Below are positions 37,286 to 46,341 of a stretch of 64,000 nucleotides of DNA, piece by piece; position 1 is the first letter of the stretch; each line of letters starts with the position of its first letter. The position numbers and the translations under genes are program-made. The notes beneath the pieces are model-generated. The model was given only the letters and a program-made list of their open reading frames with translations. It made no database searches and was not told the DNA's origin. This stretch comes from Agrobacterium tumefaciens str. B6 (GTDB lineage: Bacteria > Pseudomonadota > Alphaproteobacteria > Rhizobiales > Rhizobiaceae). The stretch is from the NCBI RefSeq assembly GCF_001541315.1, contig NZ_LMVK01000005.1:78529-142528 (forward strand). The letters are read 5' to 3'.

Positions 37286-37303
37286 GCCGGCGATGATCGC
37301 CGG
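37286..37303. promoter_or_regulatory. Palindrome with a GCCGGC site before the endonuclease gene
   Basis: CCGGCGAT-G-ATCGCCGG (37287-37303), one base before the endonuclease start codon; its left part completes GCCGGC at 37286-37291, the NaeI recognition sequence. It could be an operator, a hairpin masking the ribosome-binding site, or a methylation-sensitive control point. Confidence 0.45.
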
Positions 37304-37328
37304 ACATGGTTAGCGGATAGTTAAGGCG

Positions 37329-38294
37329 TCAACCTGCGAGTGCGGAAACCGGACGGCTCGCCCTTGTCTCAATAGCTTCACGAATTTTGGAGGCAACGGC
37401 TTTGGCAACCGGAGGCGGAAAAGCATTGCCGACCTGGCGATATGCAGCCGTTTTCTTACCGTAGATTAGCCATTGGTCGTCAAAACCTTGAATGCGGGCT
37501 GCCATACGAACCGTCAGGCGAGGCATTCCGACGAAGTCACGCTCGGGAGCCTCTTCCGCTATGGACTTTCCGTTGACGCCGAGTGTGGCCCACGCCGCTT
37601 TTGCTCGAGTTGGCCCGAGGTCTGGCCCGCCGTGCTTCTTCGAACCGCCGACGAGCGTCGGGGCGACGTCGTTGGCGCGCTTGGCCCAAGCCTTTGCGCC
37701 TTTCCAGCCGTTGGCCGACATAAGGTCGATAAGAGTCTCGCCAACCGTCGGTGCATCGAATCGGAAAGGAGCCGGCCATTCGAATTGATCCTTAATGTCA
37801 TCGCGCAGCGCAACGATGATGACGCGCGGACGTAACTGCGGAACCCCATAGTCAGATGCGTTGAAAAGACGCCAGTGAGCATCATAGCCAAGCTTCTTGA
37901 GTTCGCCCTTGATAAAACCGCGGTAGTCTTCGAACACGGCGCTCAGGAATCCCCGGACGTTCTCAATCATGATTGCCTTGGGTCGAGTTTCATCAACGAG
38001 ACGGATCGCCGCGGGGAACAGATTGCGTTCATCTTTGTCGCCGAGTTGTTTTCCCGCGATAGAGAATGGAGGGCATGGCAAGCCGCCAGCGAGTAGGTCT
38101 ATCCCGTGATATTGGCGTCCGTCGAATTGGGTCAAGTCCTCCTCATGGACTGTCCATTCCTTGCGGTTTAATCGCAAAGTTTCACAGCAATGGTGATCAA
38201 TTTCCACCACGCCAGCATGGTCGAATCCTGCGAGTTCCAGGCCTCGCGCTTGACCGCCGGCCCCGGCGCACATTTCAAGCGAGGTGAAAGACAT
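37329..38294 (-). CDS. C5 cytosine methyltransferase of the R-M system
   Basis: A 321-residue DNA (cytosine-5) methyltransferase. Motifs: I SLEMCAGAGGQARGLELAGF, IV GGLPCPPFSIAGK with the catalytic Cys, VI IMIENVRGF, VIII VPQLRPRVIIVALR, X YRQVGNAFPPPVAKAV. The target-recognition region (VAPTLVGGSKKHGGPDLGPT ... KAAWATLGVNG) is a type I associate with GCCGGC-specific enzymes, from memory. ATG at 38294 follows GGAGG, so seven residues of the open frame upstream were excluded. It protects host DNA from the adjacent NaeI-like endonuclease; Vsr lies 90 bp upstream. Confidence 0.92.
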   Translation of the reverse strand: MSFTSLEMCAGAGGQARGLELAGFDHAGVVEIDHHCCETLRLNRKEWTVHEEDLTQFDGRQYHGIDLLAGGLPCPPFSIAGKQLGDKDERNLFPAAIRLVDETRPKAIMIENVRGFLSAVFEDYRGFIKGELKKLGYDAHWRLFNASDYGVPQLRPRVIIVALRDDIKDQFEWPAPFRFDAPTVGETLIDLMSANGWKGAKAWAKRANDVAPTLVGGSKKHGGPDLGPTRAKAAWATLGVNGKSIAEEAPERDFVGMPRLTVRMAARIQGFDDQWLIYGKKTAAYRQVGNAFPPPVAKAVASKIREAIETRASRPVSALAG

Positions 38295-38384
38295 AGGGTG
38301 CCTCCGATAGAACAAAATAGGAACATTGCCGATTTAGCACGCCGTTGAGGTCGACGCAACGGTTCAGATGGTAATCTAGTCCTA

Positions 38385-38855
38385 CTAGGTTTCCCCAGGC
38401 TTAACCGCGTGAACGGAGCCAGAATCCACAGATTTACTAACCTCAAGGAAGTGTTCTATCCGGTCACGAACTGCGTCCATGTTCCGTAGCTCGCATTCCC
38501 AAACGACCAGCACCGCCCAGCCGGCACCTTCAAGGAGTTCCAGGTTCCTCTGATCGCGAGCCACATTCCGATCCATCTTGGGACCCCAGTATCCGGTGTT
38601 CGATTTGGCTTCTGATCTAGCCTCCCAACAGCTTGGATCATACCGAAGATGGGCGTGCCAATAACAGCCTCGTACTTCTATGATCTTTCGACGTGGTCCA
38701 AAGGTCAGGTCGGGTTTCCCAGGGAGGTCCTTACGATGTAGCCTATATCTGTAGCCGAGAGAATGGACGAGCCGGCGAATAAGCATTTCTGGCTTTGTGT
38801 CTTTGGAGCGAATACGGGACATCGTCCTGCTTCGCTGCTCGATGGTTTCAACCAT
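38385..38855 (-). CDS. vsr: Vsr (very short patch repair) endonuclease
   Basis: A 156-residue Vsr-type mismatch endonuclease that nicks beside T:G mismatches arising from 5-methylcytosine deamination. Family landmarks: TMSRIRSKDTKPE, LPGKPDLTFGPRRKIIEVRGCYWHAH (read in two parts; the Asp of KPDL and the WHAH histidines are catalytic/metal ligands), a Cys-rich zinc site (GCYWHAH ... PSC) and RDQRNLELLEGAGWAVLVVWECEL. It fits the presence of C5 methyltransferases. GGGAGAG precedes the ATG. It is the first gene of the R-M operon and the last gene before the right end of the island. Confidence 0.92.
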   Translation of the reverse strand: MVETIEQRSRTMSRIRSKDTKPEMLIRRLVHSLGYRYRLHRKDLPGKPDLTFGPRRKIIEVRGCYWHAHLRYDPSCWEARSEAKSNTGYWGPKMDRNVARDQRNLELLEGAGWAVLVVWECELRNMDAVRDRIEHFLEVSKSVDSGSVHAVKPGET

Positions 38856-38987
38856 TACTCTCTCCCGCCCCCCATAAAGCGTACGGTATATTCAGAGGAG
38901 CGCCGATGTGGCGGAGCCAACAAAGTGATGACACTACACCGAAAGCGCGAAATCAAACAAAGCTGTTAACAACTGCCAGAAAAATCG

Positions 38988-39010
38988 CGGTGGCCCCAGG
39001 GTGGCCCTAA
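38988..39010. repeat. Right arm-type repeats (GGTGGCCC)
   Basis: CGGTGGCCCCAGGGTGGCCC at 38988-39007, identical to 14509-14528 near the left end, 60 bp before the tRNA/attR. Two GGTGGCCC units. Same orientation as the left copy. Confidence 0.6.
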
Positions 39011-39067
39011 AAACAAAAACGCTGCGTCTCTCTTTCGAGAATAACGCAGCGTTTTCAGTGAATTAGA

Positions 39068-39143
<76 letters not shown>

Positions 39144-39355
39144 AAGCCAGTGCCTTGCCAACTATCAGATTCTGACTTGGTGTAAAGCAAAAACTGTCGG
39201 CAGGCCGTCAGTCGGTTGCTTTTCCACACCGCGACGGCCCGCTTGTCCGCATGATCACTATTAAAGCAGAAGGCCCATAAAATAAGCGAAGTATTTACGC
39301 GGCGGAGATAGAATGACCATGAACCATAACCATTCCAGCGAGAATAACGCATCAG

Positions 39356-41095
39356 ATGCGCGCGAGCATACAGAAAATCCAGCTGACAGGCACGATCATC
39401 ATTGCCGTAAGCTCCATCCTGCTGGCTACCCTTGCCGCGCTGCCCAGCGTCTCCAACTATCTGCGTTACCGGACGAATGCGCAGCAGCTTGGCCGCTTTG
39501 AAACCGCGCTCCAGTCCGCCTGGCTGGTTTCGGCAGAGCGCGGTCCTGCCAACAATCTGATGGCGTCGTCTGCCGTGGACGCAAGCCTGGTCGAAGCCCT
39601 CGCCGCGGCGCGCAAGGCGACGGACGACAAGTTATCCCAGGTCGAGACCTCCTTCGCCGAGGAAATTAAAGCGCAACCCGGCTTGGCGAAATCGCTTGCC
39701 GAAACCCGCCAGAAGCTGGCGGATTCGCGAGAGGCGGTGGACGACGTTGCTGCCCTTTCGCCTGAAGCACGCAGCTACAGCGCCATGGCCAACGCCATTC
39801 AGTCGATGTTCAAGGCGGCGGACAGTGTCAACCTGCTTCGCGGCAGGGCTGCACGCGCCATCATAACAAAGACGCCTGATGTGGCGATCGACATCGCCAT
39901 GACCGGCACGGCCGGCGTGATGCGCGACAGGATCGGCCGCCTCGGTTCCTATGTCATCATGAGCATGCAGGCAAACCGGCAGGACAGGTTAAGCTATCGC
40001 GCAAAGTTCGACACCGAGATGCAAAGCCTGATGCTGGTGAAGTCATCATTGTGGAACTATACCGCCGCCTATCTCTCGACCCCGCGTCTGGACACCGCAT
40101 TTCGTGAGTTTGAGGCCTATTATTTCGGTCAGGCGCTTCGCTATGCGCAGAATACGATTGCCATCGTCGTGCCATCTGCGCGCCCAAGCGTGCGTGAGTT
40201 TTCCGAAAGCTACATTCAGGGCATGCGGTCGTCGGACAAGCTGCGTGACCTCATTCTTGCCGAAACCCGGGCGAGAATCGAAAAGAAGAAGCAGGAAGCG
40301 CTCATCTATGGCGCAGCGTCTCTGTTAATCGCCTTCATTGCGGTTCTGGTCCTGCTTCGCCTCACATCGGTCTACAAGACAGCGCTGTTCCAGCCCATGC
40401 AGTCCGTCCGGACGCAGATCGCCGCGATAGCGGCAGGCGATCTTTCCGAGGCACACTATAAGGATGGCGTCGCTCCGGAAGTGAAGAAGATGTTCCAGGA
40501 ACTTGATTTCCTGCGCGAACAGCTTCGCCAGAAAGGAGAAATGGAGGACCAGCAGCGAGCGCTGGCCGAGCAGCTGCGCAAGCTCTCCGAAACCGACGCC
40601 CTGACGGGCGTCTTCAATCGCCGCGCACTGGAAAAGGCCGTTCGCACCATCCTCAGCGGCAACGAGCAATGTCCGGCGCTGGGCGTGATGATTGTCGATA
40701 TCGACCACTTCAAGTCGATCAACGACCGATACGGCCACGCCAGGGGCGCCCTCGCGCTGCAGAAAACGGCGGGCCTTTTGAAGGGCGCATTGCGCAAGGA
40801 CGACATTCTTGCCCGATATGGCGGTGAGGAATTCGTCGGTGGGCGGCAGGAGGTCAGCCCCGCCACCGCGGCGGCCCCCCCCCACCCCCCTCGCCGCCCG
40901 ATCGAGGCCCAGAACATCGATGAGCAGAGCGGCCTGGCCCCGACGGCCAGTTTCGGCGTGGTCTGGCAGGAAGCACGTGCGATCAACAGCTGGGACGAGT
41001 TGATCGCCATTGCCGACGACCGGCTTTACGAGGCCAAGCGCGCGGGCCGCAACCGGGTCTGGGCAACCTATTTCCCCAAGGTCGCGAACGGCTGA
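39356..41095 (+). CDS. Membrane diguanylate cyclase (GGDEF), domain locally scrambled
   Basis: A 579-residue sensor cyclase. TM1 is residues ~13-33 (GTIIIAVSSILLATLAALP), a ~280-residue periplasmic helical sensor follows, TM2 is ~319-340 (YGAASLLIAFIAVLVLLRL), then a HAMP-like linker and a GGDEF domain from ~420: LSETDALTGVFNRRAL, VDIDHFKSINDRYGHARG, I-site RKDD, and active site GGEEF at 489-493. Right after GGEEF the usual VLLP.. helix is replaced by a Gly/Pro-rich stretch encoded around a nine-C run at 40875-40883; recognisable sequence resumes at RPIEAQNID and TASFGVV. Activity is therefore uncertain. Confidence 0.85.
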   Translation: MRASIQKIQLTGTIIIAVSSILLATLAALPSVSNYLRYRTNAQQLGRFETALQSAWLVSAERGPANNLMASSAVDASLVEALAAARKATDDKLSQVETSFAEEIKAQPGLAKSLAETRQKLADSREAVDDVAALSPEARSYSAMANAIQSMFKAADSVNLLRGRAARAIITKTPDVAIDIAMTGTAGVMRDRIGRLGSYVIMSMQANRQDRLSYRAKFDTEMQSLMLVKSSLWNYTAAYLSTPRLDTAFREFEAYYFGQALRYAQNTIAIVVPSARPSVREFSESYIQGMRSSDKLRDLILAETRARIEKKKQEALIYGAASLLIAFIAVLVLLRLTSVYKTALFQPMQSVRTQIAAIAAGDLSEAHYKDGVAPEVKKMFQELDFLREQLRQKGEMEDQQRALAEQLRKLSETDALTGVFNRRALEKAVRTILSGNEQCPALGVMIVDIDHFKSINDRYGHARGALALQKTAGLLKGALRKDDILARYGGEEFVGGRQEVSPATAAAPPHPPRRPIEAQNIDEQSGLAPTASFGVVWQEARAINSWDELIAIADDRLYEAKRAGRNRVWATYFPKVANG

Positions 41096-41126
41096 GCGAC
41101 ATTGCCGGCGGCAGGTTTCGCCTCGC

Positions 41127-42236
41127 CTAGATCAGATCCAGCGTCATGACCACGGGGCAATGATCGGAAGCCTTCGGACGATCCCAACCGGTGCGCGGAT
41201 AACGTTCGACCTCCTGCCCCGGCGGGAATACCGTCCGGAAAGGCTGTCCATTGCGAATGATTTCGGGCACATGCGTGGCGTTCGTCTCCGCCAGACGCGG
41301 CGAAAGCCAGATATAGTCGAGCTGGCACAGATGCTGCTCCTGAGGACCGCGGGAATGATAAAGCGTCCAGCGGTCCATGACGTCACGGCGCATCATCGGA
41401 TTGACCACGAAATCATCGGCCGTAAAAACATCAAGCGCGCTGCGCTCCTCCTCGATCGGCGCAAAGCTGTAGCCGCTGCGCCGGTCGCCGGAAATCGCAA
41501 TACGCTCCTGATAGTCGTTCATATCACCGCAGATCGCGAAGTTCTTGTTGCGGCTATTGCCGACACCCCAACGGTTTTCAATGATGCGGCGAACGGCCAT
41601 GGCCTCCGCCTCGCGGATAGGCATGGTGGCAAGCCGCGCATCGACCGGATCGCGGGAATTGGTCATGGATTTGAAATGCGTGACGTAGAGCGTCAACGGT
41701 TTGCCGCCGATCCTCAAATCGATTTCCAGACAATCCCGTTTGAAAATCTTGTCGTCGATCTGGTTGGTCGCGGCCAGCGCAGGATTGAAAAGATCGAGAT
41801 TGCGATAGGTCAGCGCCGCATGGCTCTTGATGTCGACCACCTCGATCTTGTCGCCGTCCCGCGTTTCCTCGCGCATGACGACGGCGACATCGATACCGCG
41901 ACTATCATTACCCTCGACCAGATATTTCTGCAGGTAGCCATTACCGACCATGCGGTAGAGATAGCCATATTCGAAGGCCTGCAGCGCAGCCATGTTGTCG
42001 ACTTCCTGCAGACAGAGAATGTCGGCATCCGCATCGGCGATGGCGAGCGCCGAAAGCTGCCGCGTATCGTCGGTGGACGAGACCATCCGCGCGCTTTCCA
42101 GCGCCTGATAGGTTGCCTCATCCCTGATATCGAAAAGCTGGATCGCCCTGTCGCGCCGCGTCTGGTTGCGAAAGCCGGTGAAATCGAAACGGGTGAGGAG
42201 ATTTTCGATATTGAAGGTGGCAAGTCGAAGCGACAT
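41127..42236 (-). CDS. Endonuclease/exonuclease/phosphatase-family protein
   Basis: A 369-residue member of the EEP (DNase I-like) fold without signal peptide. LATFNIENLL carries the metal-binding Asn, DADILCLQEVDN the catalytic Glu, GIDVAVVMRE and THFKSM follow, NKNFAICGDMNDY supplies the Asp-x-Asn pair and KASDHCPVVM the catalytic Asp-His near the C-terminus. All key residues are present, so it is probably an active phosphodiesterase or nuclease. The substrate is unknown. It is convergent with the GGDEF gene. A second EEP protein lies at 48610. Confidence 0.88.
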   Translation of the reverse strand: MSLRLATFNIENLLTRFDFTGFRNQTRRDRAIQLFDIRDEATYQALESARMVSSTDDTRQLSALAIADADADILCLQEVDNMAALQAFEYGYLYRMVGNGYLQKYLVEGNDSRGIDVAVVMREETRDGDKIEVVDIKSHAALTYRNLDLFNPALAATNQIDDKIFKRDCLEIDLRIGGKPLTLYVTHFKSMTNSRDPVDARLATMPIREAEAMAVRRIIENRWGVGNSRNKNFAICGDMNDYQERIAISGDRRSGYSFAPIEEERSALDVFTADDFVVNPMMRRDVMDRWTLYHSRGPQEQHLCQLDYIWLSPRLAETNATHVPEIIRNGQPFRTVFPPGQEVERYPRTGWDRPKASDHCPVVMTLDLI

Positions 42237-42370
42237 GAATCAATCCTATTGCTGCGGGGAAACCTTAGCCGGTGTCGCACCGCATCGCCAGTAGCCTGAA
42301 ACACATCGCGTTTGACCAGATTGGCCCACAGAGGTGCCGTCAGGACTCCGTGCGCCAGTACATCATCCAT

Positions 42371-42487
42371 CCTCATCCCTGTGCTTGTCACAGGAATCCG
42401 GCCGATGCGCGTCCGCGCGGCGGGGAGAGTCCTTTCAGCCCAAAGACTTGGGCTGGCTGGATCCCTGTGACAAGCACAGGGATGAGG
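42371..42487. repeat. ~117-bp palindromic repeat (copy 1)
   Basis: A perfect 24-bp inverted repeat (42371-42394 and 42464-42487, CCTCATCCCTGTGCTTGTCA...) flanks a core with CAGCCCAAAGACTTGGGCTG and CCGCGCGGACGCGC. The core matches, in the opposite orientation, the repeat at 54032-54146. Confidence 0.75.
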
Positions 42488-42503
42488 AGACGTCATTTTC
42501 AGG

Positions 42504-43529
42504 CTAAAGCCGCCACGCTGCACGAATGGCGACCGGCAACCGATCACCGATCGCAACCGCTTCCCGTGAATAGGCCCTGATCGCCTGCCCGTCCGGCAGA
42601 TCGAGACGCAGGGCATAACGCTCGCCCTCGTAAAGAACCGAGGTGACGGTGCAGGTAATCCCCTCAGAATCCCGCACCACATCCTGCGGCCGCACCAGAA
42701 TATCCATCTGCGATGCTGCTCCGCTCTCCATCGCCGCACGAAGCCCCGGCCAGTCGAGATCCCGCGAAGCGCCTTCCCGCAAGGGCACCGTCAGGATCGC
42801 CCCCTGCCCCACCAGAGAACCGACAAGCCTGCCCTCCGGCCGCGCATAAAGCTCCGCCGGCGGCGCGACCTGCAGCAGCTTGCCATGCGACATAACCGCG
42901 ACATCAGTTGCGAGCGCCATGGCTTCGGCCTGGTCGTGGGTAACATAGATCATCGTCGCGCCGGAGCGTGCGTGAAACTCGCGGAAAGTCTCCTCCATCT
43001 CCTGCCGCAGATGGCGGTCGAGATTGGCGAGCGGTTCGTCAAGCAGCACCACATCGGGCTCGGTGACGAGGCAGCGGGCGAGCGCCACACGCTGCCGCTG
43101 CCCACCCGACAATTCGGCGGGACGGCGATCGGCAAAGCTTTCGAGGCGAACGGCGGTCAGCGCCTGTCGCACCTTCTCGCGATATTTCTCCCCCGAAATG
43201 CCGCGCACCTTCAAGGGATAACCGGCATTGTCGGCGACCGACATATGCGGCCACAGCGCATAGGACTGGAACACCATCGCCATGTTGCGCCGCTCCGACG
43301 GCACCATGCTGCCGGCATCGGCCAGCACCCTCTCGCCGAGCAGGACGGAACCATCAGTCGGCTGTTCGAACCCGGCGATCATGCGCAGCACCGTCGTCTT
43401 GCCGCAACCGGAAGGTCCGAGCAGCGCCAGGAAACCGCCATCACGCACCGTCAGCGACACATCGTCAACGGCTGGCTTCGATCCCGCACCAAAACTTTTC
43501 GACAGGCGGTTGAGGATCAGTTTCGCCAC
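42504..43529 (-). CDS. ABC transporter ATP-binding protein (FbpC-like)
   Basis: A 341-residue ABC ATPase: Walker A LLGPSGCGKTTVL (residues ~36-48), Q-loop MVFQSYALWPHM, signature ELSGGQRQRVALARCLV, Walker B DVVLLDEPLANLD, H-loop YVTHDQAEAMAL, then a C-terminal TOBE-like domain (~240-341). It closely follows the MalK/PotA/FbpC group used for iron(III), spermidine or similar uptake. It overlaps the 3' end of the permease gene by 13 bp and is last in the binding protein-permease-ATPase operon. Confidence 0.92.
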   Translation of the reverse strand: MAKLILNRLSKSFGAGSKPAVDDVSLTVRDGGFLALLGPSGCGKTTVLRMIAGFEQPTDGSVLLGERVLADAGSMVPSERRNMAMVFQSYALWPHMSVADNAGYPLKVRGISGEKYREKVRQALTAVRLESFADRRPAELSGGQRQRVALARCLVTEPDVVLLDEPLANLDRHLRQEMEETFREFHARSGATMIYVTHDQAEAMALATDVAVMSHGKLLQVAPPAELYARPEGRLVGSLVGQGAILTVPLREGASRDLDWPGLRAAMESGAASQMDILVRPQDVVRDSEGITCTVTSVLYEGERYALRLDLPDGQAIRAYSREAVAIGDRLPVAIRAAWRL

Positions 43530-45211
43530 GGGACGACTCCTTTCGGCAGATAGCGCCCCAGAATTTCGAGCAGCAGCATGAGAAAAATCACCATGATGAC
43601 AACGAGCACCGAAAGCGCCGAGGCGAGATCGAAGCTGCCGCTGTCATCGAGGTTGTAGATGAGGACGCCGAGCGTCTGCGTGCCAGCCGACCACAGCAGC
43701 GCCGAGACCGTCAGTTCATTGCAGGCGATCAGGAAAACGAGAATGACGGAAGCGCCTGCCGCCGGCCCGACCAGCGGCAGGATTATATCCTTGAGCCGCC
43801 GCCAGAAACCCGCGCCGGACAGCCGCGCCGCCTCTTCCAGCGATGGATCGAATTGCAGGAAGGCGCTGACCATCGGTTTCAGGCTGACCGCAAAGAAGGA
43901 GGAGAAATAGGCGAGCAGGATGATCCAGATCGTGCCGTAGAGCGTCACGCCGAGGAGCGGGATCGGGGCCGCGAAAAGCAGCACGAAGGAAACGGAAATA
44001 ACCACGCCCGGAAGCGCATAGGGAATATCCACCAGCGCCGAGAGCAGGAACATGAAGCTGCTCTTGCCGCGCACGAGGAAGTAGGCCGTCAGCACCGTCA
44101 CCGCCAGCAAGCAAAGTGATGTGGCAGTCGCCAGAAACAGCGAATTACGGAAGGCCGTGCGGGTCACGCTCTGCCGGTAAAGCAGTTCCTCATAGGCATG
44201 CAGTGTCGCGGTCTTGAGGCTGAGCGGCACGCCATAGGCGGGCGCGAGCGAACTTGCCACCAGTGCCGCAAGCGGCGCCCCCAGCATGAAGAACAACACG
44301 AGCCACAGGGCAAGCTCCGCCGGCACCCGCCACCGCGCCAGCCCAAAAGTCGCCGCCTTGCCGGAAAGGCCGATGATGCGATAGTCCCTGCCCTTCATCG
44401 CCCGTTCCTGCAAAGCAAGCCCGGCCACGGAAATGATGGCGATCATGGTGGAGAGAATGGCGATATCGCCGAAGGTGCTGGTGCCGAAACTGGCGAAACG
44501 GCTGTAGATCAGCGTCGGCAGGGTAAAGATCGAGGCGGGAATGCCGAGGATCGCCGGAATGCCGAAATTGCCGACATTGGACACGAATGAGATTGCCGCC
44601 CCGGCGATCAATCCCGGTGTCGAAAGCGGCAGGATGATATCGAACAACACACGGCGCGGTGAAGCACCCGAAAGCTTGGCGGCCTCGATACCATCCTGTG
44701 GCAAGACCAGCAGGCCCGCGCGCAGCGACAGATAGACGAGCGGCGCATGCTGCACGCCGAGCAACAGCGCGATGCCGGCAGTGGAATAAAGCGGCTGCGG
44801 CGAACCCATTGCCGGCGCAAGGCCGATGGCCTTCAACAGCGTGCTTGACGGGCCGGTCATGCCGATCCACGACAGCGCCGTCACCTGCGGCGGGATCATC
44901 ATCGGCAGCATGAACAGGAAGCTCAAGATCGACTTGCCGCGTATGTCGCAGAGCGTCAGCGAAAGCGCAAAGGCGCCGCCGATGCCAAGCGAAATCAGCA
45001 TGCCGAAAAACGAGGTGGAAAGCGTGTTCAGCGCCGCATCCCACAGGGCCGGATCGGCCAGAAGTCGCCATATGTCACCATTGAGTGACGAAATGATGCC
45101 GGTATAGGCGAGCCGCCCGAGCGGCAGGGCGCTGAGCGCAAAAACAACGCTGACCACAAAAGGAAACAGCCAGCGCGGCTGGCTGCTTCCATAGGCATTG
45201 GAACGGGTCAT
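43517..45211 (-). CDS. Fused ABC permease (FbpB-like, iron-type)
   Basis: A 564-residue inner-membrane permease with two BPD_transp_1 domains in one chain, about twelve helices. EAA loops are visible: EAAKLSGASPRRVLFDIILPLSTPGLIAG in the first half and EEAARLSGAGFWRRLKDIILPLVGPA in the second, the sites that contact the ATPase. Two-domain fused permeases are characteristic of the FbpB/AfuB/SfuB iron(III) family. It follows the binding-protein gene by 9 bp and overlaps the ATPase gene. Confidence 0.92.
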   Translation of the reverse strand: MTRSNAYGSSQPRWLFPFVVSVVFALSALPLGRLAYTGIISSLNGDIWRLLADPALWDAALNTLSTSFFGMLISLGIGGAFALSLTLCDIRGKSILSFLFMLPMMIPPQVTALSWIGMTGPSSTLLKAIGLAPAMGSPQPLYSTAGIALLLGVQHAPLVYLSLRAGLLVLPQDGIEAAKLSGASPRRVLFDIILPLSTPGLIAGAAISFVSNVGNFGIPAILGIPASIFTLPTLIYSRFASFGTSTFGDIAILSTMIAIISVAGLALQERAMKGRDYRIIGLSGKAATFGLARWRVPAELALWLVLFFMLGAPLAALVASSLAPAYGVPLSLKTATLHAYEELLYRQSVTRTAFRNSLFLATATSLCLLAVTVLTAYFLVRGKSSFMFLLSALVDIPYALPGVVISVSFVLLFAAPIPLLGVTLYGTIWIILLAYFSSFFAVSLKPMVSAFLQFDPSLEEAARLSGAGFWRRLKDIILPLVGPAAGASVILVFLIACNELTVSALLWSAGTQTLGVLIYNLDDSGSFDLASALSVLVVIMVIFLMLLLEILGRYLPKGVVPWRN

Positions 45212-45220
45212 TCCGCTTTA

Positions 45221-46204
45221 TCAGCCCTTGGAGCCGAAGATATCGGAGAAGGTCTTCAGGTCCTGTTCGGAGTTCTTCAACGCATCGGCGGCGTTGAGCG
45301 GCAGAACCTTGAGCTTGTCGCGGGCCGGGAAACCTTCCGGCATGCCGGCGTCGGCGCGCGCGGGAATGTAACCGAGCTTGACGAAGCCCTGCTGGCCCTT
45401 TTCGGAAAGCACGTAGTCAACGAACTTCTTCGCCGCTTCCTCGTGCTTGGTGCCCTTGATGATCGCGACCGGCTCGGTGACAGCAGAAACGCCTTCTTCC
45501 GGGAAGACGAACTCGACCGGCGCGCCCTTGGCCTTTTCGCGGATCGGCATGTAGTCGACAACCACGCCATAGGCCTTCTCGCCCGATGCGACGGACTTCA
45601 GGACCGCGCCGTTGCCGCCGCCGGCAATGGCTTCATTGGCCTTCAGCTGCTTGTAATAATCCCAGCCGAGGTCCTTAACGGCGGCGATCGTCTGCGCATG
45701 GATCAGCGCGGCACCCGAGGTCAGCGGGCTCGGCATCGTCACGAGACCCTTGGCTTCCGCCTTCGCCAGATCCTTCCAGCTGGTCGGCTTCATCGCGGCA
45801 GCGGTATTATACATGATGCCTGTCGTGATGAGCTTGGTGGAATAATAGAAGCCATCCGCATCATAGAGCGAGGCATCGATATTCTTGGCTTCAGGAGACT
45901 TGTGAGCCAGAAGCTGGCCGGCCTGCTTCATGCGCTCCAGCGTTACCGTGTCGGCGATCAGCAGCACGTCGGCAACCGGATTGCCGGCATTGATCTCGGC
46001 CATCAGCTTGGCCATGATCTTCGGCGTCCCGTCACGCACCCATTCAACTTCGAGACCCGGATTGGCGGCCTTGAAACCATCAACGGTCGCCTGCGCGTCC
46101 TCGTTCGGCTGGCTGGTATAAAGCACCAGATCGGCGGCATTGGCGGCTGTGGCGATGAAGCCGAGCGATACGATGGCGGTGAAAGCGGAGAGCAGCGTTT
46201 TCAT
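45221..46204 (-). CDS. ABC transporter substrate-binding protein (FbpA/AfuA-like)
   Basis: A 327-residue periplasmic binding protein with a signal peptide (MKTLLSAFTAIVSLGFIATAANAAD, cleavage after ANA). The mature protein shows the class F-type extracellular iron-binding layout: LVLYTSQPNEDAQATVDGFKAANPGLEV, VADVLLIADTVTLERMKQAGQL, YYSTKLITTGIMYNT, KKFVDYVLSEKGQQGFVKLGYIPAR. Adjacent Tyr residues (FYYST) could serve as iron ligands, but AfuA-like relatives bind sugar phosphates and others bind phosphonates, so the substrate is open. It is first in its operon. Confidence 0.88.
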   Translation of the reverse strand: MKTLLSAFTAIVSLGFIATAANAADLVLYTSQPNEDAQATVDGFKAANPGLEVEWVRDGTPKIMAKLMAEINAGNPVADVLLIADTVTLERMKQAGQLLAHKSPEAKNIDASLYDADGFYYSTKLITTGIMYNTAAAMKPTSWKDLAKAEAKGLVTMPSPLTSGAALIHAQTIAAVKDLGWDYYKQLKANEAIAGGGNGAVLKSVASGEKAYGVVVDYMPIREKAKGAPVEFVFPEEGVSAVTEPVAIIKGTKHEEAAKKFVDYVLSEKGQQGFVKLGYIPARADAGMPEGFPARDKLKVLPLNAADALKNSEQDLKTFSDIFGSKG

Positions 46205-46341
46205 GGATCCAGTCCCTGTTGTTCGGTGGGACCGCTAAAACATGATTGCATAACATGTATGTGACAGGCAGGATTTTAGAGGTGTAATCCCTAGGGTTCG
46301 TCGGGATTGAGAGTAACAATGCTCCTTGGCGCTTGCGGCTT

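Noticed and set aside
41010..42299. 429-codon plus-strand frame
   Set aside because: Antisense to the EEP gene with all catalytic residues; a GC-rich shadow.
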